From positions 5,098,122 to 5,162,121 of the forward strand of contig NW_024041373.1 in the NCBI RefSeq assembly GCF_014851395.1: a DNA stretch of 64,000 bases, in the 5' to 3' direction. Below, one piece after another: positions 45,990 to 58,180 of the stretch. Numbering within the stretch: position 1 is the first letter of the stretch; each line of letters opens with the position of its first letter. The notes beneath the pieces were generated by a model that was not told where the DNA came from, searched no databases, and worked only from the letters and a program-made list of their open reading frames with translations. The DNA comes from Micropterus salmoides (lineage: Eukaryota; Chordata; Actinopteri; Centrarchiformes; Centrarchidae). A program made the translations under genes and the position numbers.

Positions 45990-47860
45990 ATAAAGATAAC
46001 CAAGATAGAAATATCCTTCAAAAATCTCAAATCTATTTCCCCCTCAGCTCCTTCAGCCTCTTCTCCCCCACTGTTTGATAATCCCTCAGATCTTGTCAAC
46101 TATTATAATGACACACTCTCCTCCTGTTTTGATGAGCTGGATCCCATTAAAACCAAAACAAAAGTGTCTGATTCATACACTTGGCTCCCTGGTATAATCC
46201 TGAACTCAGCAAAATGAAATCCCATCTGTGCCAGCTTGAAAGACTCTGCAAGAAAAACTGATTCAACAGTGGATCTTCAAGCCTACACAGACTATCTTCA
46301 ACGATACAAAGATGGTCTCATTACAGCCCGGTCCACCTACTTCTCACACCTCATACACTCTGGGTCCATCAACACCAAGGCTCTCTTTTCCACAATAAAC
46401 AAGCTTCTGAAACCCAGTGACAACACCTCCAAATCCTTCAGAGCTGACAAGTGAAAATCTTTCCATTTCCTTTCCAAATAAAAATTGACACCATCTACAG
46501 CAACCTGACCATCTGCCCCACTCTGCTGCCACTCAGTCCCTGTCTCAGTTCTTCCCTGTGTCACCAATGGAGCTGTCCACCTTCATGGTAGGAATGAGAA
46601 ACTTCACTCATCTTCTGGATCCCATCCCATCTAATCTTTTTTATGTACTGTCTCTCAGCTATCTAGTCACAGAAATCATTACATCCTCCTTCAGCTGCGG
46701 TTCAGTCCCCCAAACATTCAAATGGCTGCTGTTAACCCCATCCTCAAAAAAACCTGGACTCACCACTGATATCATATGCAATCTCAATTTTTTTGCTAGA
46801 AGTACTGGGACGTATTGCTGCCTTCCAACGCGAAGCCCACCTCATCTCCAGCTCCCTGTTTGGACCATTTCAATGCGGTTTCCACTAACAGCACAGCACA
46901 GAAACAGGTCAAGTCACCAGTGACCTCCTCCTGTCCTGACTCTAGTTACCCCACCATTCTGATCCTCCTCAACTTAACTTTAGCTTTTGACACCTTCAAC
47001 TACACTATTCTCTTCTCCCTCCCTCAACATCACCGGTACTGCCCCCTCCTGGCTAAGGTCATATCTCACAGTTCATCAACAACTGCACTTCCTCTAACGC
47101 TCCTCGGTTCCATGGCGTCCCCCAGGTTTCAGTGCTTGGTCCTCTACTGTTCATCCACTACATGCTCCACCTTAATAACATCATATGCTGTCACGGTCTC
47201 CACTTCCACTGCTACGCTGATGACGACCAGCTCTACGTCTCCACTAAATCCATCATCACTGCAACGCATTCCACTCTGGCCAACTTAAATCCTGAATGCA
47301 AGACAACTTCCTCAAACCAAACTCTGATAAATCAGACATAAACAGCATCAGTCCCTAAATCCCTCACCAAACTTCTGCCATCGATAACTACACTCTGTCT
47401 CCCTCCCCATACATCCACAACCTCAGAGTAATTTTCAACAGCAACCTCTTCTCCGAAAACCACACCAATAAAATCACCTGAACTACCTTATTCCACCTAA
47501 AAAACATAGCTCAGAGCAATCACTCTCATTCTCTGCTGCTGAAATTTAGATTCATGCCTTCATCACATCCAGAATTGACTACTGCATTGACTAACAGCAT
47601 TCTTTATGGCACATCATCCAAAGTCCTAAATAAACTCCAGTATATCCAGAACTCTGCTGCTCGCCCCCTCCTACATCACTCGTCCTTCAGACCATCCACT
47701 GCCCCCTTGTCCCACAACGGATCCAATTCAAAGTCCTTCTTCACACTACTTCCCCCAGCCTTTGCTGGATTGAGCTGCATTGATGATTATTTTGTGTTCT
47801 GTACAATATTTGGCATGTCAAGGACTAGCAGCTTGACGACATGTAGACAATGAGTTAAAC
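45990..47860 (+). pseudogene. Degenerate L2-like LINE (endonuclease-RT region)
   Basis: A chain of plus-strand frames corresponds to a fish L2/Maui-type ORF2. It begins with YYNDTLSSCFDELDPIKTKT (~46100-46160), then HLIHSGSINTKALFSTINKL (~46350-46408), then RT motifs VSVLGPLLFIHY (47130) and CYADDDQLYVSTKS (~47212-47253) holding the catalytic YADD, and ends with LQYIQNSAARPLL (47638). At least ten frameshifts or stops occur. The element would have copied itself by target-primed reverse transcription. No clean 3' tail was found. Confidence 0.78.
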
Positions 47861-48880
47861 TAAATAGAGAAACTTTTTATTGGATTTTTACCAGACCACT
47901 AGCCCAACCGCTGACGCAATTTTTGAGCTGTTGAAGGACGTACTGCTGAGACTTTCCCTGCCTAACCTTAAACTGTAGAGGTCATTGTTATGATGGCGCT
48001 CGAATATGTCCAGTATTCCAAAGGGTCTCCAGGCATGTGTACAAGAACAGAAGGCTCAAGCAATGTATGTCTATTGTGTTGCACATGTGGTGGTGTTATT
48101 GCAGAGCAATACCATAGGCTGATGCACAGCAGAGTATAGTGCAGGTAGATTTTTATTAAGTATTATGACTATGTTTCTCAAAATATTACCTCTTTATTAA
48201 ATTAAATTTATATTAAATGTTTAATGTTTGACTAAATTATGCGTATATGTGTTGACTCAGCAGGAATGATATTAAATAAGAAAAGTTGATCCACGAGATA
48301 ATACATATTTGAAAACAATGCCAATATATTTTGATTTTGTGGATTGTCACCTGCCACCTAAATTTTGATTTTGTGTTTCCCTTTACATAAATAAAGACAT
48401 TTCCACCATAAATTGATGCAGAAAAAACAGAAATTGGTGGTGGGGGTCAGAAAGACTTAATATGTGCTCCTTCCAGTGTTGAAATGAAACCTATGCAATT
48501 GCATGACCTGATAACACTGACACAAAATTCACCAAAACGAATTGCTTGGAGTTCTGCAGCGAAGACACCTGTCTGTACGACCTCTGTGCTCAAAGTACTG
48601 GATGGTGAAAGCTGCTTCTCTACAGTCAATTGCTTCAAATTACAGTACGCTAAAGAGAGTCTCTTGAAAACCTGTCTTCAGAAGATACGGGTGAAGCAGG
48701 CAGCAAAGCAGGCGGTTTACTTCAGCACCTGCAGAAGTTCGGTACATTTTTCTCATCAAAGCTGATTTTTTCTGCTTGCAGAAATGGCCAATGGCCACTG
48801 CAAAACAAAAAGTTTTCTAGCTCATTGAAATGCGACACAAGGATATCAAGCATCTTTGTGAAATGGATTTGAAGTTTTTT
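47861..48880. other. No gene identified
   Basis: A short open frame at 48484-48765 has no family I recognise. Confidence 0.35.
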
Positions 48881-48889
48881 TTTTTTAAA

Positions 48890-49090
48890 CACAAATGCAG
48901 CTGCTAATGATCTCAATGTGGAGAGCCCAGCTCTGCCAAGGCCAAGAAAAACCCCATGTTGACTGGAGGTGCACCATCACAGACAGCAATTTTACCAGGT
49001 AATGGACACTGCAACAACATCTTTGTATTGCAGCTTCATTCACTCTGCATTCAAACACGTGCAATATCGAGGATTTTTTGAGGGTAAAGG
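48890..49090 (+). pseudogene. hAT/ZMYM-like transposase fragment
   Basis: The frame gives LNVESPALPRPRKTPC, then after a change a Tyr/Phe-rich stretch. This resembles the ALPR-RK-P segment of hAT-derived ZMYM1-type proteins. It is short and broken. Confidence 0.4.
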
Positions 49091-50037
49091 GTGACCATGA
49101 GAGCATTACGGAGTTCCATGGAGATGATCTGGATAAAGGCAGGCTGACACTTCATCGTAATATGTTCAATGACATATCTAAACAAGGGTGTGTTTGCCTG
49201 ACAACTTTTTGTGATGCTCTGGATTTCCTGATGGGACAACAAGGGAGAGCCACTGAGGACCCCGCAGTCAAAACTCACCAGATCAATCAGACTTGGACTC
49301 ACCGTTCCTGTGACCTCTTGCACTGTCCTAAAACTTATCTACGCCCCACGATGGGGCAAGGAAGACTTACCTTAAAGTATTGAACGGAAAAACCCTGGAA
49401 GGAGCAGAAACCTGGATGCCATAGCTGATGAGGTCATCAGACACACTGCTGTGAGAGAAAACACAGTCCTTCTTTGGAAATAGCCTGTAGCCAGTGGTGA
49501 GTGGCAAGTGTGAGCAAATGTTTTTTTCTTTCTATCTTTTACAATAGGCCACTGTGTAGGCTAGGCTTGTCATCTCAAAATTTGTTGTGAATGGATTTGA
49601 GTAAAATTCATAGTTGAATTGTTTGTGTAGCTATATTTCTTTTAGTTGAACTGAAAGATTAGGGTTAACTTGTGACTGTGTGGTGAATACCAAGTTATGG
49701 TATTCATATGTCTAGGTATTTTTTTCTTGTAATATTGACACACACCAGCGAGTAGTCTTATGTTGTGGCCAATGTGTATGTAAATACTATCCCCTCAAGA
49801 CTGTGTGCAGGTGTGGTGTAGCCTGTTATAATTTGCAGTAGAGCAGTGTCTCATTTCTTTGCGGTTTGTGTTTACGTCCGACAGACAACAGTCGCCTACA
49901 TCAGGGTAATTACTAAAGCAAGTGCAATAAAAGTTGTTTTGTGACAATCAACACCGTGGTCATTTGGGCACCCAGGGGCTATAACATAAATCGGCGCCTA
50001 TGAGCACATATTGTATATATACACACCACACATGCAT

Positions 50038-50080
<43 letters not shown>

Positions 50081-51560
50081 TTGCAGTATTATGATAAATA
50101 CTCAACAGGCACTGTGATGAAGCAGTCAATAAATATCCTAGCACAAGAGAGGCGTTGTTAAGCAGCCATGTACAAAAGCAATGACAATTACCATCATAAG
50201 CAGAAGTCAACAGCAATATTAAAATGAAATACGGTCACAGTTTGAATACTTAAGCGCTAACTGCAGTAGATGTAGCAGTGAGTGTTAAAACGTCCTCTAA
50301 TTGACTTTGTGGTGCATGTTTGTTCATTATTGCTGGATATTTGTCAAAACACTGTTGTATTCTCTATGCTGCACAGTGTTTCACTATGGTAAAAAAAAAA
50401 AAAAAAGTATGCTGTCCGTTTGCAATGTACTGAGTGTGTGTTCCAATCACGTTTGCCCAGTCTGGTAGGAGTAACATTTAGTATTGATGCATCTGTGCCA
50501 AATTCATTGTGATGACTTTCAGACATACATTAATGAGGTGGCCAGAAACATGATTTCAAATGAATGCTAATATTCCTCCATGTCTATGTGAATGCAAGTA
50601 GGCAACTGTTTGCCAAGAAATTTGCCATATCAGTGTTATTTGGTAGTGGTTGTGTATTTGCCAGCTTGATTTGGCAATTCTTTGACAACAAATTATTAAT
50701 TGGCATTTGGAGATTACCACTTGATTAAATGTTCAATATCAACACTAAACTGTATAAACAAAATGTGTAAAAGCATAAATAGCAAAAACTTAGCAGAGTA
50801 AAATATTTAAACCTAAAGTTTTTTCCCCAGACATGTCTTTTGGCGCTGTTGTAAAATGCAAAATCTGTATTGTGTGTACATCTACCAGTGTGGGAAATTG
50901 TTTTCAACTGCTTTTCAATAGACAAGCAAAGGCCAAGCTTAAAAGTCCAAAACCATGAACTATGGTTCGAATGGCTTGTACTCTGACCTCTGCAGTAAAG
51001 TCAAATAACAAGTGTCTTGTCATAAATGTCCTACATTACTTTTCACAGTGATTGTTCAGATCTTTTATGGTAAATTAATGTACGTAAATGAGCTCAGGCA
51101 ACCAGTCTTGTGGTTGCAGATCTCCCAGTGAGCCAGGGGCTTTATTCAAAAATGAGCAGCATCACACAGCCAGCCAACAACAATATGTAAATGCTCCAAG
51201 CACGATGTCATCACATCATGTTCCAGGCTTCCAGCTTTCAGTGTGTAGTAACACACAGGTATATATGAACAAACAAAACAGTTCCAAGATACTGTGAAGT
51301 ATAAGGAAAGGATCCAGCTGCAGAAATCTAAAACAAATGTGTTTGGTTGCTCATTTCTGAATTTCAGTGCCATGTCTCTCTGGAACCACAGCACTGCCTG
51401 CTCAAGATAATATCCACGCACCAAAATCATAATGGGTCAGCAACTCATACTATCTACTCGTGTGTCAACAAAATCCAGATTTTCTGTTTAAGTGTTCACA
51501 CACACTGTCTTCGCCAGTCACTACCAATCAATTTAACCTTTCCCAAGCCTCCCCATTACT

Positions 51561-51599
<39 letters not shown>

Positions 51600-52419
51600 C
51601 ACACCCCATCTACAGGCAAAGATACAGTAGGTGTGTAGGGGCTTTTGGAAGTAGGGACTTCACCTTGAAGATCAGACAGGATATAAATCAACAAACCTGC
51701 CACTGTTACTTTGTGGTACACAGATTACATGCATGCTGATAAGGGAAGGGAGCACTTCCAACATGTATAGATGGGATAAAGCTCCTATTTCTGACCTTCC
51801 AGCCCTGAATTTCAAGCCGCTCCATTTGTTTGTTGTGTTGTAGGCATGTCAAGACTTGTTCTGTTTTTTGTGTCAAGAGTACATTTGTCTTGAGTTTGAT
51901 TTACATGGGTTTACAGGACATGCACGCTGGTTATAAAATGTCTGTATTAAAGTATATTTTTGAAAAGCAATTATGCACTGTGTTGTTCTGTTGGTACTTT
52001 TTCACAAAAAATAAAAGTGAAAGTTGTTAGTACTTTGATGCTATGCTAGAGGCTCTGGATAGGACTCACTCCACCTCTTCCTAAGGTCCATCAAGCATGG
52101 TACAGTTTGAGGTGAAATCCAAATATTGTCCATCACAATGCATTCCCACTAAATCTTTGGAAGATCAGGGTTGTCCCACTGTAAAACTGGCAAGTACTTG
52201 TGGGTTCACCAGATTTATGAGGCCTTTATGCACAAGTCCACAATCCATAAAGACTTGACAGAGGAAGCCCAGAACCATCAGCTACAAAGAAAAGACAAAC
52301 CAAGAAAAAAAACAACCCTTTTATCTTGCCGACACAGTGGAATATATAACCGCAGATACAGTAAAATTAAAATAGTATGCTGGACATTTAACATCAATCA
52401 AAATCTGTGACAGCTTTGT
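49091..52419. repeat. Non-coding stretch with two (CA)n microsatellites
   Basis: Pure CA/AC runs occur at 50044-50078 and 51562-51596, and an A-run at 50392-50406. No gene seen. Confidence 0.75.
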
Positions 52420-52560
52420 GATCAAGATAGACGGTGGAGCCACTGTTAATTTCATCAACGAAAAACTATGCCTCGAATTTCATTTTAATTTGAATGGCCA
52501 AGACAACTTATACCTAACACCAACATACTGTATGTCAAAGCAGCCACATCAACTGCACAG
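52415..52560 (+). pseudogene. Possible retroelement protease fragment
   Basis: Codons read FVIKIDGGATVNFINEKLC, close to the DSGAT-NFI active-site block of gypsy-type proteases, with Gly replacing Ser. The rest is degenerate. Tentative. 52561-53733 holds no recognised gene. Confidence 0.35.
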
Positions 52561-53733
52561 TCAACAACAGGGAACTAATTATGCATGATGAATGCATGGA
52601 GATGAAGAGGGCCTGGACTAGTATTAAAGAGGTGGTACAATACTCATTTTCAGGTTCATCATCTTATTAAGTGGTTGTACCAGAACGGGTTTACAAGGTT
52701 TTATTTTCAGAAACACCATATTTTTGTCATACTGTACATTGCTGCATCTCCTCTTTCCACCCTGTGTTGAAGGCTTCGTTTTAGCTATGGAGTGATACAT
52801 CTTGCCTCTACGTGATCTTTGTTGGGAGATGCATGCAGTTCCTATTTAATCATCAATCAGAAGCAGAGAAGGGCGGCTCCTGAGAATCCGGTAAACACGG
52901 CTTTGGTTCAGCTGTATATCCCCTTTCCAGCTTAGCAACATAGACTGGAGCAACAGTTTCAGAGTGGTGAGTTATTAATTTGTAACAAAAGTATCTTTCA
53001 TCCATAAAATTATAACTGAGCTCTGTCTCTACATCACAGTAACAACTTTCTGTCCATTGACTGACTGGAGGGTAGCTAATGTTTGGAAAGGAGAGGGGAG
53101 GCAGCAGGTGGACGTAGACGAGCATTATGATGTGTCATCACAGGGATGAAAGGGAAATGGCTGGACTACAAACAAACTATTTTCAGGCAGAGTTTTCTGT
53201 GGGAGTGTTTGGGCTGGACTTTGGGCTTTTTCATTTTGCAAACCTATTACATGCACAAAAAAGGTATATAACTCAATAAAGGAGATGGAAAAAGCTAAAA
53301 AGCAGAATACCACTTCTTTAAGAATCTTAAGGGGTTTTCAATGAAATCACTTATTAATAAATCTAATCTAATTTTCACTGCCTTATTGTCAGTGGGCTGT
53401 AGCCTTAGAAATGAAGCACACGCCTGTTTCCTCTGTTGCTTGGAACAGCCAGTATTCTGCTTTTAATGTGAAGGCACTGGATTGGGATGTAGCTCTGTGC
53501 GCGCTCCCAAGCCTCTCTCCGACTACAGCAACAACACTGCAGCTAACGAAATGCAGTCCATTAACACCACAAAACAACGGCTCCCAGCACAGACTCTAAA
53601 AACAACAATAAAGGTTTATGTGCTGAAGCCAGTCAAGCCAAAGAAAATCTGATGATGTCGGTGAAAAGAGTGAACATTAGAAAGGCTGGTGTCACCTAGA
53701 GAGTCACGTTAGGCTAACGCAGAGCAATTACCA

Positions 53734-53762
53734 GTGGTGGAAAGTAACAAAGTATATACATA
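53734..53762 (+). repeat. MITE-like end fragment
   Basis: CCAGTGGTGGAAAGTAACAA is the start of a common teleost short element. The opposite-type end, CTTCTTCCACCACTGG, occurs at 58785-58800. Confidence 0.5.
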
Positions 53763-54286
53763 CCGGCATATGCAGTGACAGTCCAGCGCAGAGCTGGATG
53801 GGCCCGCCTCACTTTCCAGTCAAAGGTGAACGTGAATGTTTACAACTTTGATGAGAGGATGAAGAGGGACTATCCTTCTAGCCACGAGAAGAGAAAAAAA
53901 CTCAATGAGAGTGAAGTGCGGGAACAGCAGTCAGTCAGTTCTCTTCTCTCCAAGTCTGATGTCAGCATATCACCCTTAGCCTTATGTGCAGCTGCAGTAA
54001 ATCTCTCTGTCTGTCTGTCCTGTTAACCAGCTAAGCAGCGCAGCTCTTGGTCTGTCCCAGTCTTGGTTGCTTGCCAGTCTGTGTCTGAACAGTGTTAGAG
54101 TGAAATACAGCTCTTTATTACATTTGAGAAACGCAGACGGGCCACAGAAAGATGCGCGTGGAAATGCGTTCATATGCAGTTGCACAAAATGAAACTATTC
54201 CAGCAAGAAACATCTGTGGGACCAGTCCAGACAGGATGTGAGGGCACTCCTCATACATTATTTTAAAACAAGCAAGTGAAATTTAG

Positions 54287-54303
54287 TTAACCCTCCCGCT
54301 GTC
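54287..54303. repeat. piggyBac target site and left terminal repeat
   Basis: TTAA (54287-54290) followed by CCCTCCCGCTGTC is the expected TTAA target plus CCCT terminal repeat of a piggyBac element, 40 bp beyond the transposase stop. The matching right end was not found between 56530 and 58060. Confidence 0.72.
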
Positions 54304-54329
54304 TCTGTACATTTTGTCCACGCACGCGC

Positions 54330-56530
54330 CTACACGCACGCGGGGCAATACGGGAGCGCGCAGCTCTTGCTCACGTACTTGCTGCAGCCTTGGCAGGTTG
54401 TGTAGGTTTTACTGTCTTTTTTAGGGGGACATATCTGACACCTCTTCCTTTTGCTAGCGTTCGGTTTCGGGGGGGCTAGCGAAGCCGGGATGTCCTGGGT
54501 GGGGTGGTCACGTGACCCTCGGCGAGTGGGTTGCGGTTGCGAAGAAGGAGATCCCGGATCGCGGTCACCGCTACCCCCTATTCTAAGGGTTCTGACCAGC
54601 GAGGCCGAAGCCTCGGCTCGAGGCATCCCCCGCCTCTTCTCTATGAGCGGGGTCACGAGCGCCTTGCCCAGCTGCTCCAGGAACAACCTGCGCTTGTTTC
54701 GATTACCAGACAGCCACGCAAGGTTCGTCTCTCGCCATATCACGTAAGCATTGTACGCATATGTTGTGAAAGATGACCATGGGCCAGCGCGAGGTCATTC
54801 TCCTGCAGCTGTACGTGGCGATGACCTTGTCCAGGTTGTCCACTCCGCCCTTGGTGCTGTTGTACTTGAGTACCAGGTTAGGTTTCCGATCGGAGCGCTC
54901 GCTGAGTCCGGAATACGACGCGGAGGCAGAGCAATCTCGGGTTTGCGAGTGCGAGCGCCAAGGCAGCGTGGTCATGATCAACACGTTCTTGTTTTTCTTG
55001 GGCACGTACGAGACCAGCGTGGTGCTCTTGGCTGTGGCTCCGGTGAACGCGAACTGGGACGAGAAGATGGGTCTGCCCTTGGTGGCGAACAGCGCAGGCG
55101 GCAGTTCGGGTTTGTTCTTCCTTACGGTTCCGAGCATGGTCAGACCTCTCTCCAGGAGCCGCTGTCCGAGCTCGTAAGAGGTGAAGAAGTTGTCGCAGGT
55201 TACGTTGCGCGGTCCGGAGAGCCCCTCGGTGAGTTCCAGTACCACGCGGGCGCCTTGGTTTTTCTCGGAGCGCGGTAGGGCTGCCGCGTGCGAGTCCCCG
55301 GTGGGCAGCTCCTTCTTGCCCACGTAGACCTGCATCTTCCACGCGTAGCTCGATTTCGCATCGCAGGCAACCCAAGACTTGATTCCGTACTTTGCGGGTT
55401 TGTTGGGCATGTATTGTCTGAAGGGACAACGTCCTGAGAGACAGGGGAGGGAAGATGGAGACAGATGTGTTACATATCTCTGGGCATAGCGGATAATGGT
55501 TACAGAGGGGGGGAAGACAGAAAGAAAGACACAATACCTCTGAAGGAAAGAAAGACAGAAAGAAAGACAGAGAGAGAAAGAAAGACAGAAAGAAAGACAG
55601 AGAGAGAAAGAAAGACAGAAAGAAAGACAGAGAGAACGAAAGACATATAGTGTGAGATGGGTTTTTTTGTGCTCGGTAGTACCTCTGAAGGGAACCAGCT
55701 GTTCGTCCACGGTAACATCGGGTCCCGGGTTGTACAGGTAGGGCAGCCTCTCCGCCCACCTGTCCCACAGCTCTCTAACCGCGGCCAGTTTGTCCGAGGC
55801 ACGTCTCTGGGCTCTCGTCTCGCGATCGTCGAAGCGCAGCAGCTTCGAGTACGCGTAAAACGCCTTGAGGGGCATGGTGGCGCGGAATATCGAGCGACCG
55901 CTTTCAGTGTCCCAGAGGCTGGCCGCGGCCTCCCCTGTACACTCTGGCCAGGAAGAGCAATCCCATGTATGCGCGCAGCTCGGTCTCGCCCATGCCCGCC
56001 TTCCACCAAGCGTTCCGTTGCCCGTAGCCCGTGCGTTCAGCCTTGAGGTAGGTCATCTCCAGTACGAGCTTCTCTACTGCGTGCGTGAAAAACAAGCCGA
56101 AAGCCGAAGCTATATCGCGCACCAGGGACACCGTGTACGGGGTAGGCCCCGAGGGTGCGCTGGGTATCGGGCTCCGTTGCGTACTTTTCACCTGTTGAGA
56201 TACATGATGTGTGCGCCAGAGAAGAGTTTGGTTCTTTGACATTAGGTCGCGGGGTTGTTCGGGTGGTGCTTCTTGTTCTTGATCTTGTTGTTCATCTTGT
56301 TCATGTTCTTGTACTTGATCGTGTTCGTGTACTTGTTGTTCATCTTGTTCATCAACATCTTTTTCTTCTTCTTCGTTTCCTTCTTCTTCTTCTTCTTCTT
56401 CCTGACCGTCTTCGTATAGTTCGTATTCCTCTTCATCTTCATAATCATAGTCTGTGTCTGACACGTATTCATCATCATCGTCATCCCACTCTCCCACAGA
56501 GATATCCTGCCCACGTATAGAAGAGGCCAT
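54330..56530 (-). pseudogene. piggyBac transposase (PGBD-like), three catalytic Asp present
   Basis: Read from 56530 the protein starts MASSIRGQD and has a very acidic N-terminus (Asp/Glu/Gln-rich, ~residues 15-95), then the dimerisation/DNA-binding region (NAWWKAGMGETELRAYMGLL). The core frame (55875-54775) holds the catalytic Asp residues in VTVDEQLVPF (55705-55707), VTCDNFFTSYELG (55192-55194) and KGGVDNLD (54838-54840). The C-terminus (54743-54330) ends in a Cys-rich zinc-binding tail with CQIC, CQGC and CPAC pairs. The core contains a 249-bp intron-like insert (55434-55682). Two frame changes, near 55930 and near 54770, break the chain as read. The protein would excise and insert DNA at TTAA. 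Either a recent near-intact copy or a functional gene with assembly indels is possible. Confidence 0.88.
55434..55682 (-). other. Exitron-like intron with minisatellite
   Basis: On the minus strand the core frame reaches VPFRG, then GTACTACC, and resumes after TCTCTCAG with RCPFRQYMPNKP, exactly as the protein family continues. The 249 bp are divisible by three and contain no stop, so retention would still give an open protein. About 100 bp (55540-55640) are three-plus copies of a ~30-bp CTTTCTTTCTGT-type unit. Confidence 0.75.
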
Positions 56531-56617
56531 CGTTCCGGGCTCGGCGGGTCTGTGACCTCCATTTGAACCGGTTATCGGTTAGTAGTGTCACATACTTTGC
56601 CAGGTACGGTCAACGAT

Positions 56618-57750
56618 GGGACAATGTGACCCAAGGGGAATGACAGGGTAGGAATACGGGATACGCAGAGGAAAGATAGGGAAAGCGAATCTCGGTGGGT
56701 CACAGTGACCCGGAGGGCAGATAGAAGGGGAAAGCGAATGACAGGTGGCAACGTAGGAGGGAAAGCAAATCTCGGTGGGTCACAGTGACCCGGAGGGCAG
56801 ATAGTACACGTTGAAAAGGGAACCGTAGAGGACAGATAGGGAAAGCGAATCTCGGTGGGTCACTGTGACCCGAAGGGCAGATAGAAGGAGGAAAGCGAAT
56901 CTCGGTGGGTCAGAGTGACCCAGAGGGCATATACAAGGGCGAAGTGAATGACATGTGGCAACGTAGGAGGGAAAGCGAATCTCGGTGGGTCACTGTGACC
57001 CGAAGGGCAGATAGAAGGGCAGATAACATGACATGTGGCAACGTAGGAGGGAAAGTGAATCTCGGTGGGTCACTGTGAGCCGAAGGGCAGATAGTACACG
57101 TTGAAAAGGGAACCGTAGAGGACAGATATGGAAAGCGAATCTCGGTGGGTCACAGTGACCCGGAGGGCATATAGAAGGGCGAAGTGAATGTCATGTGGCA
57201 AGGTAGGAGGAAAGCCAATCTCGGTGGGTCACTGTGACCCGAAGGGCAGATAGAAGGGGGGAAAGCGAATGTCATGTGGCAACGTAAGAGGGAAAGCGAA
57301 TCTCGGGTCAGAGTGACCCGAAGGGCAGATAACATGACAAGGGCAAGGTAGGAGGGAAAACGAATCTCGGTGGGTCACTGGGACCCGAAGGGCAGATGGA
57401 AGGGCAGATAACATGACAGGTGGCAATGTAGGAGGGAAAACGAAACTCGGTGGGTCACTGGGACCCGAAGGGCAGATAACATGACAGGTGGCAATGTAGG
57501 AGGGAGAACGAAACTCGGTGGGTCAGAGTGACCCGGAGCAGTGATCATCGAAGGGAAAGCGAATCTTGGTGGGTCAGAGTGACCCGGAGGGCAGATAGTA
57601 CACGTTGCAAAGGGAACCGTAGAGGACAGATATGGAAAGCGAATCTCGGTGGGTCACAGTGACCCGGAGCGGGGAGGGGAGTGGAGGGTGAGCGAATGAC
57701 AGCGGAGATCGTTCGAGGGAAAGCGAATCTCGGGTCAATGTGACCCAAGG
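56618..57750. repeat. Minisatellite of palindromes matching estrogen response elements
   Basis: A diverged tandem array just upstream of the piggyBac start carries 16 copies of a palindrome. Twelve match GGTCAnnnTGACC perfectly, with cores at 56698, 56778, 56858, 56908, 56988, 57148, 57227, 57306, 57521, 57572, 57652 and 57733. Four have one mismatch (56619, 57068, 57373, 57453). The copies at 56698, 56778, 57148 and 57652 are GGTCACAGTGACC. The shared flanking words are GGAAAGCGAATCTCGG before and CGGAGGGCAGATA after. Whether a receptor binds here is inference; the palindromes may instead be transposase subterminal sites. Confidence 0.9.
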
Positions 57751-57834
57751 AGGAGATAGTATACTTGGAAAGGGAAAGGGGGGGACCGTTTCCGCTATAC
57801 CGGGGAACGTGCGCTCGAGAAAACGAGCGGACAG

Positions 57835-58035
57835 GCCTGCGATTGGTTTCCGCGCAAACGGGGAAAAAGAGCGGCAAGGCCAACGATTGGTCTCCGCGCA
57901 CGAGGGAAACAAGCGGACAGGCCGGCGATTGGTCTCCGCGCTCGAGGGAAACGAGCGGACGGGCCTGCGATTGGTTTCCGCGCAAACAAGGGAAAAGGCG
58001 GCAAGGCCAACGATTGGTTTCCGCGCAAATGGGGA
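57835..58035 (-). promoter_or_regulatory. Five-copy CCAAT-box tandem array
   Basis: Units of 42-44 bp each contain CGATTGGT-TCCGCGC (ATTGG at 57842, 57886, 57928, 57970 and 58013). On the minus strand each gives ACCAATCG, a good NF-Y/CCAAT box, oriented toward the piggyBac gene. The region is GC-rich, unlike its surroundings, and looks like a promoter or CpG-rich repeat. Confidence 0.65.
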
Positions 58036-58064
58036 AAAGCGATGAGATGTACAGCCAGCATCAG

Positions 58065-58180
58065 ATACAAGCAGCTCAGACCCTAATGGAACAGATACTG
58101 CTCCTCCAAATGACCCAGAAGATTGGCCCCCAGTCTTAACAGACTTTATGAGGAATGAGATGTCTGTGAATGTCATCCAG
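58065..58180 (+). pseudogene. hAT/ZMYM-like N-terminal fragment
   Basis: The frame reads SSDPNGTDTAPPNDPEDWPP then VLTDFMRNEM, resembling the DP--WP-ILTD segment preceding the TTF zinc finger in hAT-derived ZMYM5-type proteins. Only ~38 codons remain. Confidence 0.45.

Noticed and set aside
56155..56562. Plus- and minus-strand shadow frames over the acidic piggyBac N-terminus
   Set aside because: Low-complexity Glu/Asp codons keep other frames open; the MASSIRG frame joins to the transposase.
57835..58035. Regularly spaced repeats resembling a CRISPR array
   Set aside because: Spacers are similar to each other, the setting is a vertebrate genome, and there are no cas genes; a simple tandem array.
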